From Morchella semilibera (taxonomy: Eukaryota > Ascomycota > Pezizomycetes > Pezizales > Morchellaceae): 64,000 bases of DNA. The stretch is from assembly GCA_009192285.1 (NCBI GenBank), contig WBVU01000004.1, positions 3,370,001-3,434,000 of the forward strand, given 5' to 3'. The translations under genes were made by a program, and so were the position numbers. Of this stretch, positions 12,310 through 22,534 are shown piece by piece (the stretch's first letter is position 1; each line of letters begins with the position of its first letter). Below the pieces are notes generated by a model. The model saw only the letters and a program-made list of their open reading frames with translations. It made no database searches and was not told the DNA's origin.

Positions 12310-12600
12310 TACGGGGAGTGGAATGGGTATTACGCGGGCTCTAGGTGTAGGATTCCCCCGTGCTGGAAACGCTGGTCCGGACGCTTGGCCTCCTATATAT
12401 AAGCCAACTTTCATGAATTGAACCCTAACTAACTATTTCAGTACGCCTGCGTAAATATTTTATACTTGGGAACGGCCCAACTTGCCTAATGCGGAAGGTT
12501 GGTCAGAGTGATTACCCGGCTTATCTGTGGCTTGTATATAGTCAGGGCTATCCCCCGTTGGTACACTACCGATTTGTTACAACGGGAGAGTCCTGGAAAA
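12310..12600 (+). repeat. Upstream module, copy 1 (diverged repeat of 13138-13375)
   Basis: Shares ordered blocks with 13138-13375: CGGGGA at the left edge, GATTCCCCC followed by GCTGG, a 'tatacttgggaacggccca' type block, GGAAGGTTGG and a TTACCCGGC block. Identity is imperfect and interrupted by indels, consistent with an old tandem duplication. Confidence 0.5.
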
Positions 12601-12757
12601 TGCTCAGATGACACGCAAGTTTGATGCTCTATTCAATGGGATGGATCAGGAGAGCTAAGGATTACTCGGTTCTGGTGGACTGCTTGCACGTCGCACTGCA
12701 TCATGGAGGCATTGTGAAGAAGGATGTGGTCGTTAGGGAAGGTGTTTGCGAATAGAT
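12572..12757 (+). pseudogene. Decayed 3' end of the GESW-family gene, copy 1
   Basis: Fragments of the protein encoded at 15202-15942 can be read: FVTTGESWKMLR before a stop, then FDALFNGMDQES, then DYSVLVDCLHVALHHGG followed by IVKKDVVV. The fragments are broken by stops and frame changes. This is a relic rather than a gene. Confidence 0.6.
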
Positions 12758-13137
12758 TCTACCTCTTCCGACGCCGCATTCATACCTAGGTAGGAACACT
12801 TGGGAGACATAGTTTTGGAGCGTTATTAAGCGAGATTCGGAGCTAGGCTATTAGAGCGTATTTAAACTGTCAGATCCAACAATTGACACTTTAAGAATGA
12901 CGGTTGCGAGGGGCAAAATTAACATTTCCCCTCAGTAACCTACATATTAACTACATCAGGATAAATGATTCTTCACGCTTACTGTGAAATACGCTGGGTA
13001 GATATGAACTACACACAGTATAGCAAACATATCCAGGCGTATCCTACATCCCCCACCTGCGGGCCTAGTCAGAATCGACAGTTTCGGCAACCCACTTTTT
13101 AGTATGGCAAAGTGTATATTAGGATTGATAGAGCGGT

Positions 13138-13375
13138 ACGGGGACTAAGGGAGGGAAGGCGCAGCCTCTATATGATTCCCCCTCCCGCGCTGGACGATTC
13201 TGACGAGAACCAACTAATTTATTATGGGTGCAACTCCAAATAATCCATCCCGCTTGGGTATCTATTTCTTATACTTAGGAATGTCCCAAGTTGCCCACCC
13301 CCGAAGGTTGGAACAGCACTGTTTACCCGGCATGTGTGGCTAGTATCTACATGGCATGCCCCATTGGTATCTATT
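13138..13375 (+). repeat. Upstream module, copy 2, in front of the HNH gene
   Basis: Diverged duplicate of 12310-12600. It lies directly before, and partly overlaps, the start region of the HNH-domain gene, so it may act as that gene's promoter and leader. Confidence 0.45.
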
Positions 13376-14269
13376 TATGGCTTCAAATCGTTCACACTTT
13401 CGCAACGTACATCTCTACGACGCTACTAAGCCTGACGATGTCCTCGGTGGACTCATTCAAAATGGCCTGGTTACGGAAGCAAACTCCCCCCAGATGCTAG
13501 GGATCATTCTTGTTACCCAGGCACCTATACGTGTTCAACATAGAACTTCAAGCGACATGGTATCGATGAGCGGCAATCCTCTGCAGCTTGGGATATACGA
13601 TGTTTATTGTGATGGTACTATAAGAGTCAGTGACGAGCCGTGGGTGCAACGCATTATATCATTTAATGTGTCTGGTCAAGAAGGTTGTTTTCGAGAGGGA
13701 GTACGTGCTCGTGACGGAAGGTGTGTCATCACTAGTGTGGTGAACAGGAGTGCTCCATATCGATGGAGTAAGTACGAAGCGGCGCATATCTTTCCACTGG
13801 AGGAGAATCTGTGGGTCGAGTGGGATATGGACAATACTGTTGGAGTATCGAAGATCAATTCTTGTCAGAATGGGCTTTTGCTTCAAGCGAGTGTGCACCA
13901 GGATTTTGACCAGTACTTGATGTCGGTGAATCCGGATGTGAGTTACTCTTCAAGTACTACGCTTGTTGTAACGCTAATTACATGTAACAGGACAATTATA
14001 AGGTGGTGGTATTTGGCACTGATGATTTAGGTGTGGACGGAAGAACTCTGGATCCGGTGTGTCGAGATCCGGAAGATCCTCATAGAGTGTCTGATGAACT
14101 TTTACGATGGCACTTTAGGCAGTCTGTGCTTGCGAACATGAGAGGTGCTGGTGAGCCTGTATTTGAACATGATTTTGCAGGTAAAGATATGATGAAGGAG
14201 ATTCGCGAGGGGCCATGTGCAAAGGAGAGGTTCGAGTTAGAATTGTCGGCTAGAGATGCGTGTCAGTAG
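13356..14269 (+). CDS. HNH endonuclease domain protein (fungal HNH_2 type)
   Basis: Two exons, 13356-13937 and 13991-14269, are joined in phase 0 by a GTGAGT...ACAG intron of 53 nt. The protein is 286 aa from the first ATG, or 279 aa from the one at 13377 (MASNRSHFRN), which I think is likelier. The HNH fold is complete. It begins RDGRCVITSVVNRS and the first histidine is in YEAAHIFPLEEN. The N and second H are in INSCQNGLLLQASVHQDFDQY, followed by a strand (DNYKVVVFGTDD) typical of these fungal proteins. Known relatives occur in many copies in ascomycete genomes without an established role. The frame is clean, so this copy may be functional, unlike its neighbours. Confidence 0.75.
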
Positions 14270-14303
14270 CTTTCAACTCCCCATATTTGTTTGTGGGGGG
14301 TCT

Positions 14304-14322
14304 GGGGGGGGGGGGGGGGGGG
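14304..14322 (+). repeat. G19 homopolymer
   Basis: A run of 19 G directly after the HNH gene and at the left edge of a GCGCTAGCCC repeat block. The length is probably unreliable in the assembly. Confidence 0.8.
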
Positions 14323-14399
14323 CGCTAGCCCATCCAGGTATGAAGAGGGGTGGAGCTACGTCACATGTACTTACATGTAGTTTTATCTTTATTTACAAG

Positions 14400-14711
14400 A
14401 AGGCCGATACTCAGGCCAAAAAGGCAACCCATAATGGTCGAAAAGACAAAGAAGACTTCGTATTATCTGCGCACCTAGAGCGGCAACGGAGAGAAATGGC
14501 AATAAGTGATTGGGAACAGGGGAAAGGTTGGCAAATGCTTAGATACGGTGGTGCATCGTTTCAGGTGACTGGCGAGATGGTCGCACTATTTTATACAATG
14601 GGTGAAGACAAGGCAGGATGGATGAGGGACTATTCGATCCTGGCGGATTGTGTTTATGTCGCGTTAAGTCGTGGAGGTTGCGAAGAAGGACATGGTCGCC
14701 GTTCACGTTGA
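14400..14711 (+). pseudogene. 5'-truncated copy 2 of the GESW-family gene
   Basis: Reads KDKEDFVLSAHLERQRREM, then GKGWQMLRYGGASF, MGEDKAGWMRDYSILADC and VYVALSRGG, matching the last third of the protein at 15202-15942. The N-terminal two thirds are absent. After SRGG the frame slips; the other frame continues VAKKDMVAVHVEA and then stops. I treat it as a truncated pseudogene. Confidence 0.6.
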
Positions 14712-15201
14712 AGCTTGAGGTTGTTATACTGTTCGTGGGGTCACCCAGGCATGAAGAGGAGCGGAGCGACGTCACTGTGTTTTTCAATGTACTCACTCTA
14801 GCACCATGAGCACATATCCCTCGAAATTGTTATCTAATCGATCTCCACCCCCCGCTACCCCGACGCTAGTACTACTGGTCAATGGGACTATCGGGTCACG
14901 GAAAACCCACTTCCACAACAATTCTACCAGACTCTGTATGATTCCTGCTCCCTACACTAGAAACGTTGGGAACGCTTAGCTACCTATTGTAGACAGGTTT
15001 CATCGATAGCCAATCCTTTTTATATGGTTACGTGAATCATTTATCTGTGGTTTTCTCCTTGTCTTGTATCCATTCAGCTACGCTTTCGCTTCGCTTCATT
15101 ACCCACATGCCCTATCGGACTATCAAGTATTTGCTCCTGTCCATAGGATTCGACTAAGTTACGGCTTAAAGTATACGCTCCTCCGACGTGGGACACAAAC
15201 G

Positions 15202-15942
15202 ATGTGTAACGACAACACCGACCAGAAGAAGCGAAGTTCCAAGTGGACTCCTTCGTATCCCAACATGACCGTGACACAATCGGACGTAAGGCTAGGATTT
15301 CGAGTGGGAGGAGAACTCAGAGGGATTCCGACTACGAGAATGTTAGAAGAATCCAAGTATAAACCTGGAGATGAAATCTGGAAGACCAAGGAAAAGGTGT
15401 ATGGCGACTTACTGCAATATCTTGATATCGAAGGTTATCCTCTGGATGGGCACCCAGACTTCAACGGGGCCAACCTTAGCGACTTGGTTCTCTACACTAT
15501 TAGTCCTATACTCTCGAGTTTCGGACGCAAGACGGGACGGAATGTACGTTTACGGAGGGAGAAAGTGATCACTTATGTGGGAGAGGAGCCTGTCGTTATG
15601 GACCTGGTTGCTGTGGCAGAGGAGGAGTTTGTCCTCATAGTTGAGGGAGCGAGATCTTTGGGACAGTCTGAGAGACAGTGTTTGCTCGCACTAAAGGATA
15701 TGGGAGATAACAATGGCGGAGGTGAGGTGTATGGTTTCACTACAACAGGGGAGAGCTGGCAGATGTTCAAATATGATGGTGTATCATTTCGGAAGACAGA
15801 GGGGATGGACGTATTATTCCATACAATGGGCGAAGATAAGGAGGGGTGGATGAAGAAGTATTCGATCTTGGTGGATTGCATCTATGTCGCGTTAAGCAGA
15901 GGAGGAGGGATTGCGAAGAAGGATGCGGTTGTCCCAGGATAG
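15202..15942 (+). CDS. GESW-family protein, possible PD-(D/E)XK nuclease-like fold
   Basis: A clean 246-aa frame from ATG at 15202. Regions in order: a disordered basic N-terminus; DEIWKTKEKVYGDLLQYLDI; LVLYTISPILSSFGRKTGRN; VITYVGEEPVVMDLVAVAEE; FVLIVEGARSLGQSERQCLL; then TTGESWQMFKYDGVSF, MGEDKEGWMKKYSILVDC and IYVALSRGG. The layout 'D134, 13 residues, E148-G-A150, helix with Q' resembles a PD-(D/E)XK core. Where E-x-K is expected there is E-G-A, so catalysis is doubtful. That fold is inference. I recognise the family only as a multi-copy fungal hypothetical protein. Two decayed copies lie just upstream. An earlier in-frame region (15064-15201) lacks an ATG. Confidence 0.6.
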   Translation: MCNDNTDQKKRSSKWTPSYPNMTVTQSDVRLGFRVGGELRGIPTTRMLEESKYKPGDEIWKTKEKVYGDLLQYLDIEGYPLDGHPDFNGANLSDLVLYTISPILSSFGRKTGRNVRLRREKVITYVGEEPVVMDLVAVAEEEFVLIVEGARSLGQSERQCLLALKDMGDNNGGGEVYGFTTTGESWQMFKYDGVSFRKTEGMDVLFHTMGEDKEGWMKKYSILVDCIYVALSRGGGIAKKDAVVPG

Positions 15943-16198
15943 ATTGTTTTTAGCTTTGGTGGTTTTTAAATTGTACCGCGAGTGCACATACATGTATGCA
16001 TCCCAAGAAACACTATAAAATTAATAACATGAATTCGGTCCCTTGGGCATCTCAAATGACTGCGCATCGCCTTGGACTATTGGGCGTATATAAATTTCAA
16101 AACCCCCGGTATAACATAAATGATTTAATCACCCAATCCACCCAATCTGGCAGAACTTATATGCTCACAGTGATTCAATCACTCACAGGATTGTATTT

Positions 16199-16930
16199 CT
16201 ACATAATCCCCTTCAGCACTTCTTCGGCATCAATAGCCTCATATATGATATCGGACCTTAAGGTCCTCTTCACCCCTTCCGCCACCAGCTCCCCCGAATG
16301 CAACAAATTCCTATGCTGAAACACCAGCACCCTCCCCACCTTCGCCTCAACATCCACAAAGTCCTTCATATTCTGTCCCCAGAACCTTGTCGCCCCACCC
16401 TTACACGCATCGCTCTCGTCGCCATTGAGGTAAAGATGCATCGTCAGAAACGACCTCTCTTCCTGCGTCCTCGCATATGCGGCATCGCAATGGGCCTGGA
16501 AGTACTGGCCCGGCCCGTACTTTAGGAACCGAAGCCGCTCATTCAGCCTTTTTATCCTCCAGTTCTTCCTCTTCCACGTCCCCGACACCACACCCGTTTC
16601 CGGCTTGCTACTACCAATCTCCCAGACGGGTTCGAGGAAGGGGCGCACGCGCTGGTACAGCATCTCTGCGGTCTCGGGGTCGTCGCGGAGGACCCTGGAG
16701 CAGTCGCGGACATCCTTCTCGACCTCGTCGCGGCCGGCGCCCTTCTTGATGGTGGCTTCCTGCCAGCCGTCTAGGTGTGACTCGGCGAGGGCGGTGAGCT
16801 GCGCGCACTCGGCCCGGGTGAAGCAGTTGTCGATTATGAGGGCGTAATGGTTTGGGTGCCCATAGTATTTGGCAAGGGGGGTGGTGGTGAAGTCTAGGAG
16901 GGTGGTTTGGGGAGCTGGGGATTCGGACAT
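16199..16930 (-). CDS. 2-oxoglutarate/Fe(II) oxygenase, prolyl-4-hydroxylase-like
   Basis: An intronless 243-aa protein. The double-stranded beta-helix iron site is visible: HxD in YFQAHCDAAY, the distal histidine in NLLHSGE, and the 2-oxoglutarate arginine in GVKRTLRSDIIYE. The N-terminal half contains IDNCFTRAECAQLTALAESH, the usual opening of P4H-like domains, and GQYFQAH precedes the motif. There is no signal peptide, so it is probably cytosolic or nuclear rather than a collagen-type ER hydroxylase. The substrate is unknown. All metal and cosubstrate residues are present. Confidence 0.85.
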   Translation of the reverse strand: MSESPAPQTTLLDFTTTPLAKYYGHPNHYALIIDNCFTRAECAQLTALAESHLDGWQEATIKKGAGRDEVEKDVRDCSRVLRDDPETAEMLYQRVRPFLEPVWEIGSSKPETGVVSGTWKRKNWRIKRLNERLRFLKYGPGQYFQAHCDAAYARTQEERSFLTMHLYLNGDESDACKGGATRFWGQNMKDFVDVEAKVGRVLVFQHRNLLHSGELVAEGVKRTLRSDIIYEAIDAEEVLKGIM

Positions 16931-17579
16931 GGTGGGATTTGTGAATTAGGTAGTTATAAGTATATTGACACAGAGAAAGATCATTCAAATATATATATGT
17001 GTACCTACATGTATTTGCTAATATGCCAGCACATTCAACGGGGCATCTCGTGAGTCATCTGAGAATACCGTAGGGTATTGGTTATGTTTTATTTCCACGG
17101 TCTGCAAGGTGCTGATCAATCTTGATTCTTGGAGAGGATGGGTGTACAGCGATATCGATAGATATGGTGAATGCGCACTGCAACGGACACCTGTTTCGAC
17201 CATATGGTTAGCTTTTATAAAAAGAGACATTCCTTAAGCGTTTCACTGTGGTGCCCGCTGTAGTCTGCATCCACCATACATGTAATATTGAAGTGATGGA
17301 ACGCCCCGACCAAATGTGGCGTCTTACCAAAACAGGCATTGCTGCATAGCGCTGTACCACGAATTTATCGAGTCTTTGCGGTACAATCATTAGATCATAC
17401 GCAAACAGACGGAACAGAATACACACACCGTCTACTCTGAATTCTTAAAATATTAAATGCCACTTGCATAATCTTTATTAATACTCTCACCCCTTAGAGT
17501 GATATGATTTTCACCAAACCATGCTTGAATGGGCTGATTGGTAAGTAGGTACCATGATCATTATATTTCTAAGGCTGAA
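16931..17579. other. Intergenic
   Basis: AT-rich, with TACATGTA at about 17010 and 17278. No supported gene. Confidence 0.5.
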
Positions 17580-19363
17580 ATGCAGCCTCCCGCTCAATTC
17601 ACCAGTAATCCCGGGTCTCCAAGAGAAGTATGTCCCAGGGCAGGCTATAAAAGGGTTAGCGAGTCCGAGTCCTGCGGTGACTCCAAATATCGCTGTCAGA
17701 ATTACAAGCAGGCTCTTATAAGCCCAAAACCTTCTGAGATAGCAAAGTTGATCAAACCTGTTCGGTAAGTATGCTATGTTCTAAGCTGCCTCTCCTCCGA
17801 TCTAGCATGGCAGCAATAAATGAAAAGGAACCAACCACACCGCACATCTACCGAGAGGAAGCAACAACACCTAGTGCCCGCAAACCAACCGAACCGATGC
17901 CCACGAAGAGCCAATCGTACTGGACGTCTGTGAAGTGGAAGAGGAACCAACCATACTTGTTATCCATGGAAGGGGGTACTGACTGTATATGTCCGTCCTA
18001 TATATACCTGTTCCCTATATTAGCAATAATCTTTAGACTTATGGAAAATCTAGGGGAAGCTGGTTGTGGATTCCTCAAAATATCATATGGGGAGAGTGCG
18101 ACCTCAGAAGCGAGTAAGGCAAGGCGATACTTCTACAAAACTGATTGAAAGGCTGTGCAATCCTATGAGTGACCTTGAGTATCTCCGTACCGAGCTACCG
18201 TAAGGCAAGAGGAGAAAATGTTTGTCTTTGGGACATACCAGACGAGCTGCGATACCGTCTCAGAAAAGACACCGCTGATATCAATGCGACACTTCGGCAT
18301 TTTCTTGCTTTCGTGCAGTGTGCTGATATTAAAGAATTTTTCATGAAATAGTGCTTTCGTGGGAACTGCTTGTATTTTAAAACAGCAGGCTGTATTTCAC
18401 GAAAATAATAATTGTTTCATGAAAAAATCCGCTTTCGAATTCCACATAGAGGCCCCAGCCATAACTCAGGGTATGCTAACCATGAAACTGGGAACTATAG
18501 AATCCTGATGCGCCTTGATGCAGGGCAATACGATACAGTTAATAAGGCTATCTAAAGAAAACAGGCCAAGTATTCACAATCAAGATAGTTGAAATAAAAG
18601 GTTGACTAAAAAACTATTTACACGAAGCCGAAACTCTACGGGGCCTGAAATATGTGAGCATTAGCTAGCCTAAACTACGGAGCGATACTGATAACTTTTA
18701 CAGGAAAATAGTGTCCGCTGCTCCGATTCCTTTAACAACAATACAAAGCTCTTTATTGTTATGGAGTATATAAGAGAAGGTAGTCTTCATGACTATATCA
18801 AAAAGTAAGATTACATGCCTGAAAATATTGTACAAGTGGCCCCGCAATAGGTTCAGAATAATATTGCTTATCTAAATTCAATGGATATTGCGCAACAAGA
18901 CTTTAAACCAGATAATATTCTAATTGCCTCCAATGTACTATTGTTGGTCAAAATCTCAGATTCCGGTCCTACAAAAACTATTGTCCAACAAGAATCAACA
19001 CTTACATTCCGTTGCACTAAACTATACTTTGCCGTAGAGGTTTACCCGCCCTATGATATTGCATTTACTGTCGGCGGTAGTTCTAAACGCAAACCCAGCC
19101 CGAAAGAAGTTGATGGTACGGAAAGGACAAAGATCACTAAACGATGTGACAAGGCTTTTAACATTTGGAGTTTAGGATGTGTTATTTATAGGCTTCTATT
19201 TTGCAAACCAGCGTTTGAGGCCCATAGTGATGAGAACGTCATGTTAGTACTTATCTTAAGAGACTTTAACAACATTACTCATCTCGATGTGATTTTAACC
19301 TCCGATAACTTCCCAAATGCGAAAGTTTTCTTCAAGCGTCTATTATATTTAGATTCCCTTTAG
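17580..19363 (+). pseudogene. Degenerate serine/threonine protein kinase
   Basis: A plausible start (MQPPAQFTSNPGSPREVCPR, 17580) is followed by a good intron (17765-17805) and a Pro/Thr-rich exon (EPTTPHIYREEATTP). The kinase body begins near 18510. Lobe I reads GQYDTVNKAI, then after a frame slip KKTGQVFTIKIVEIKG (VAIK-type lysine), an in-frame TGA, and LKNYLHEAETLRGLKY. The hinge is clear at 18745-18805 (KLFIVMEYIREGSLHDYIKK), followed by an intron ending about 18851. The catalytic loop is AQQDFKPDNIL instead of HRDLKPDN, the DFG motif is DSG, and the APE region is AVEVYPP. The last exon includes FNIWSLGCVIYRLL. Frame slip, stop and lost catalytic residues together indicate a dead gene. 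Confidence 0.7.
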
Positions 19364-19929
19364 AGTATGGTACCAGATTGTAACAGGGCACTCTTTTGAA
19401 GTTCAGTCATAAACTTGGGGATAGTGAGTAGAAAGAGGAGAGAATAATGTTATCTCGTTGAGGTTTTCTTTCAAAATATATAAGGATGGAGTGAGGTAGA
19501 AACAAGGATAACTTTGAAGGGTTCTATCGCTAGAAAAGAATCCGTCAAGTTTCTTTATGATCATTGAGAGGCCAGAGTAGGGGACTACATAGTCGAGATA
19601 CCTACATGTATACTATCCGACTAGTAAAAAGTACCGTTCCTAATAGTCTACTTAGTAGAGATGGGCGCCAAGACACACCCCCTCCCCCACCCAGGACCCC
19701 CAAACGACTCTTCCCCACATATCGGGTAGAGAAAGCTAGAGCTACGTATACATAAGTGCATATCCAAGTCCCAAAATACCGAACTTCGCCGAAGCGTTTC
19801 TCCCATGTCCATTTCGTTGTATTTAAGACCTTAGCCAGGCTATTATCCACAGCTCGTATATATTTCTTGTCCACTAACCATTGTAACTTCAACCATCAGT
19901 TTCCTAGCATCGCTATTTAAAAAAAAAAT

Positions 19930-20563
19930 ATGTAAGCTAGCACCCGCCATTTGGAGAGACTCTTATTCTGATACAATCCCACACAGGCGGCTCCCCTACG
20001 TCCCCAACCCTCCAATCCCAGCCAACGACGAGGAAGCCAAAATCATCGACCAGACCCGAGAGCGTCGCGGCGAAGAAGGCCTCATATCTCTCGATCTCAC
20101 CCTCCTCCACTCCCCGCCTGTAACCGCCGGCTGGAATTCCTTCCTCGGCGCAATCCGGACAAAAACTTCAATCCCAGCAGACGTCCGCGAGACGGCAATT
20201 TGCAGGGTAGCGGTTCTCAGCCAGGCCCATTTCGAGTGGACCCAGCACTCGCCATTGGCCCTCAAGGCTGGGGTAACAAGGGAGGGTCTGAAGTCTATAT
20301 TGGACGGTTCGCAAGCTGGCCTTACTGAGCAGCAGGTTGCGGTCATGGACTTTGCTACTGCGAGTACAACAGAGCTGAGGGTGCCTGATGTGGTGTTTGA
20401 TAAGTTGAAACATTATTACAATGAGAAGGAGATAGTGGAGTTAGTGGCTATTGTGGCTGCTTATAATTGTGTTTCGAAATTCTTGGTAGCTCTGGACGTA
20501 GCGGAGGGGAATAGCATTAATGTTGCTGATTATCCACTGCCCACCTTAGACGGGGAAAATTAA
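19930..20563 (+). CDS. Carboxymuconolactone decarboxylase (AhpD-like) family protein
   Basis: The proposed model is exon 19930-19931 (AT) spliced to 19987-20563, 192 aa. The intron has GTAAGC and CACAG borders. Joining AT to the first exon-2 base G makes ATG followed by RLPYVPNPPIPANDEEAKII, the usual N-terminus of this fungal family. The core helix motif is AICRVAVLSQAHFEWTQHSP, then LALKAGVTREGL, and a second helix with EIVELVAIVAAYNCVSKFL. The CxxC pair of peroxidase-type AhpD is absent, so it is nearer to gamma-carboxymuconolactone decarboxylase-like proteins of unknown substrate. No other methionine is usable: the next in frame is inside the domain (VMDFATAS). Confidence 0.78.
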
Positions 20564-21692
20564 GAGTTAAATACGTGGGCCACGAAGAGAAATGAACTCA
20601 AAATTCTAGAATTCTCTGAGCTCCATCTTGAGATAATTTTTACTGTTTCTTTTTGTGGTGAAATTTCCTATCGAATGCTACTAAACGTAGTAGTACATGA
20701 GTACTTGGGCGGGTATCACCACACCTAAGCTTTCAGCAATACCGTATATTCCAAATTTACAAATAAAAACTCACAAGATAACACAGCTAAAGGTTTAGTG
20801 AGTTGGTTCACAGGCCTTGGGCTTATACCCTTTCGAGCTGATACAGATCTAGATTTGGTCCCCTTAGAGCGATTTGGCCAACAACCTCTGAATCTAAATA
20901 TTTAGTTCTTGGCGATAGTTTTTGGTGTGAGAATCGAAAACAGGGATTGGCCAAATCACTCTATTGCATCATTTTCACTTAACGTGTAGGTACAGTAGGT
21001 TACATCGAGGATCCTGCGTGCCACAGAGCCATGTCTCACCGCCGGGTTGTACGTACTTATAATGGTCCCCAAAACATTTTTTATTAGCTTAAATTGTATA
21101 AATTCTTCCGCAGAGAACATACTAGCGAGTGGTGATAGGCCGCTTGCCGCGTGTAGGAGGTGCTAGGGCCTTCGTAAGATTAAAGGCGACGATTTAAGTT
21201 ATTAGAACATTATTTCAACGCGTTAACGCTTTACCTCAGTTCTCTGCCGCAAAGCCAGGAAGCTACATAAGTACATACATGTAAGACAATACAGGGTGGT
21301 ACGTGCGTAGGAACGTGTTCAAATTTCATCTTATGATTCGATAGGCTCGTTTCCTTCACCGCTTAATTGATCCAGTCAACTTGAGCCTGAGCCATAACCA
21401 CCAGTAGCCACACTCTCTACCTCGACCTACTCTATCTATCGTCAGCCTTGGAGAGCATCGGGGGCTCCTCAACGCAAAACCGGTAAGGTCCTCATTCTTT
21501 TTCTTATCTACTATCGTGTGAGCCATTGCCTCAACTAGTAAAGTTACATAATGCCAGGAATTTCTTTTTCCTTCATCTAAGTTACGTATCCGATGCCCAG
21601 ATTCTTCAATAAGAAGCCCATCGTGCCTGCCACCCAATAATGCAAGCCAAACATCCCTCAAGAGAGACTCTCTCGCACTTTAGTCGTTTACG
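20564..21692. other. Intergenic with one small foldback
   Basis: No gene supported. Contains the foldback at 20875-20963 and one TACATGTA near 21280. Confidence 0.5.
20875..20963. repeat. Foldback element with 17-bp arms
   Basis: TAGAGCGATTTGGCCAA at the left and its inverted copy (TTGGCCAAATCACTCTA) at the right match at 16 of 17 positions, 89 bp in total. Part of the left arm with flank (GGTGACCTTAGAGCGATTT) also occurs at about 11716. No target duplication seen. Confidence 0.6.
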
Positions 21693-22534
21693 ATGCCACC
21701 CCAAGTTCACTGGGAGTACACTTCGCTCATTCCATTCCTCGAAAATATCTATAGCAATTACCATACGCAACTTGTCAAACGCGGGTCTCACCCATCTCGA
21801 GACGTAGTAGCGCTTACCGTCCCTATATTTATCTTACTTATCTTTTCATTTATTATATGGTCAATTCTCGCCCGTCGAAACCGCGATAGTCCACGATACG
21901 ACTCAAATGCCCCTCCCGAGCCTAAATATTTTGGCGAGGAGTATAATGAAATTAGACTTGGGGGGGTATGAGATATCCGGAAGTAGGGGCTCCGTTTGCA
22001 ATGTGCAACCAATCTACACGGGAGCCCGATGATACGCCAAAGTTGCCTGTGGAGAATAATGTTTATCAGCCACCACGACGTCATGTACTAGAAATTGGTG
22101 GGTATCCAGTGGTTCATAGGCCTATTTCTCAGCCAAGAGGGCTAGTCTATCGCCCGCCCTTGCCGGAGGCCGATGGAGCAGCTGTAGCCAAGATTAGGCC
22201 CCAGCAGGTTTCGGGAGCAGGTGGGGTTCCAAATAGGGGAGAAAATACTCAGCATCAACCACAGACCCCGGAGGCAGACGGGACAACTGTGAATAGAAGC
22301 CACGATCACCAACGAGAAATGGCCTCGACCCAGCAAATACGGGCGCCACTACCGGTGCATCGACCAGCTATACCAGAGATGGATGGAAGGGCTGTAACTA
22401 GTGAGTTGCCTGGGGAGCTAAATCAATCACCATATGGACTGGAGAGTGCTCGAAGGGGAAGTTATAGATGTGAGCTGGTCTATTATCCACCAATTACCGC
22501 AATCCCCGGTACACACAGCCAGAAGCAAGTCTAG
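21693..22534 (+). CDS. Single-pass membrane protein with 35-residue tail repeats (one-base frame gap)
   Basis: The first part (21693-21971) encodes MPPQVHWEYTSLIPFLENIY, a transmembrane helix (ALTVPIFILLIFSFIIWSIL) and a basic ARRNR stop-transfer, then reaches TGA. The tail (about 21967-22534) continues in the next frame. Adding one G to the seven-G run at 21960-21966 fuses them into about 280 aa, which I think is the real gene. The tail is Pro-rich. It has three copies of a P-x-x-P-E-x-D-G-x-x-V motif (PPLPEADGAAV, PQTPEADGTTV, PAIPEMDGRAV) exactly 35 residues apart, plus LVYRPP and LVYYPP. No signal peptide; probably N-out. The function is unknown. The downstream gene at 24868 has a related tail. 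Confidence 0.6.

Noticed and set aside
14304-14322. G19 run as a G-quadruplex or regulatory switch
   Set aside because: It lies outside genes and its length is unreliable; no evidence for function.
15064-15201. N-terminal extension of the GESW-family gene
   Set aside because: The frame is open but contains no ATG, and its sequence matches the upstream repeated leader type; the start at 15202 is preferred.
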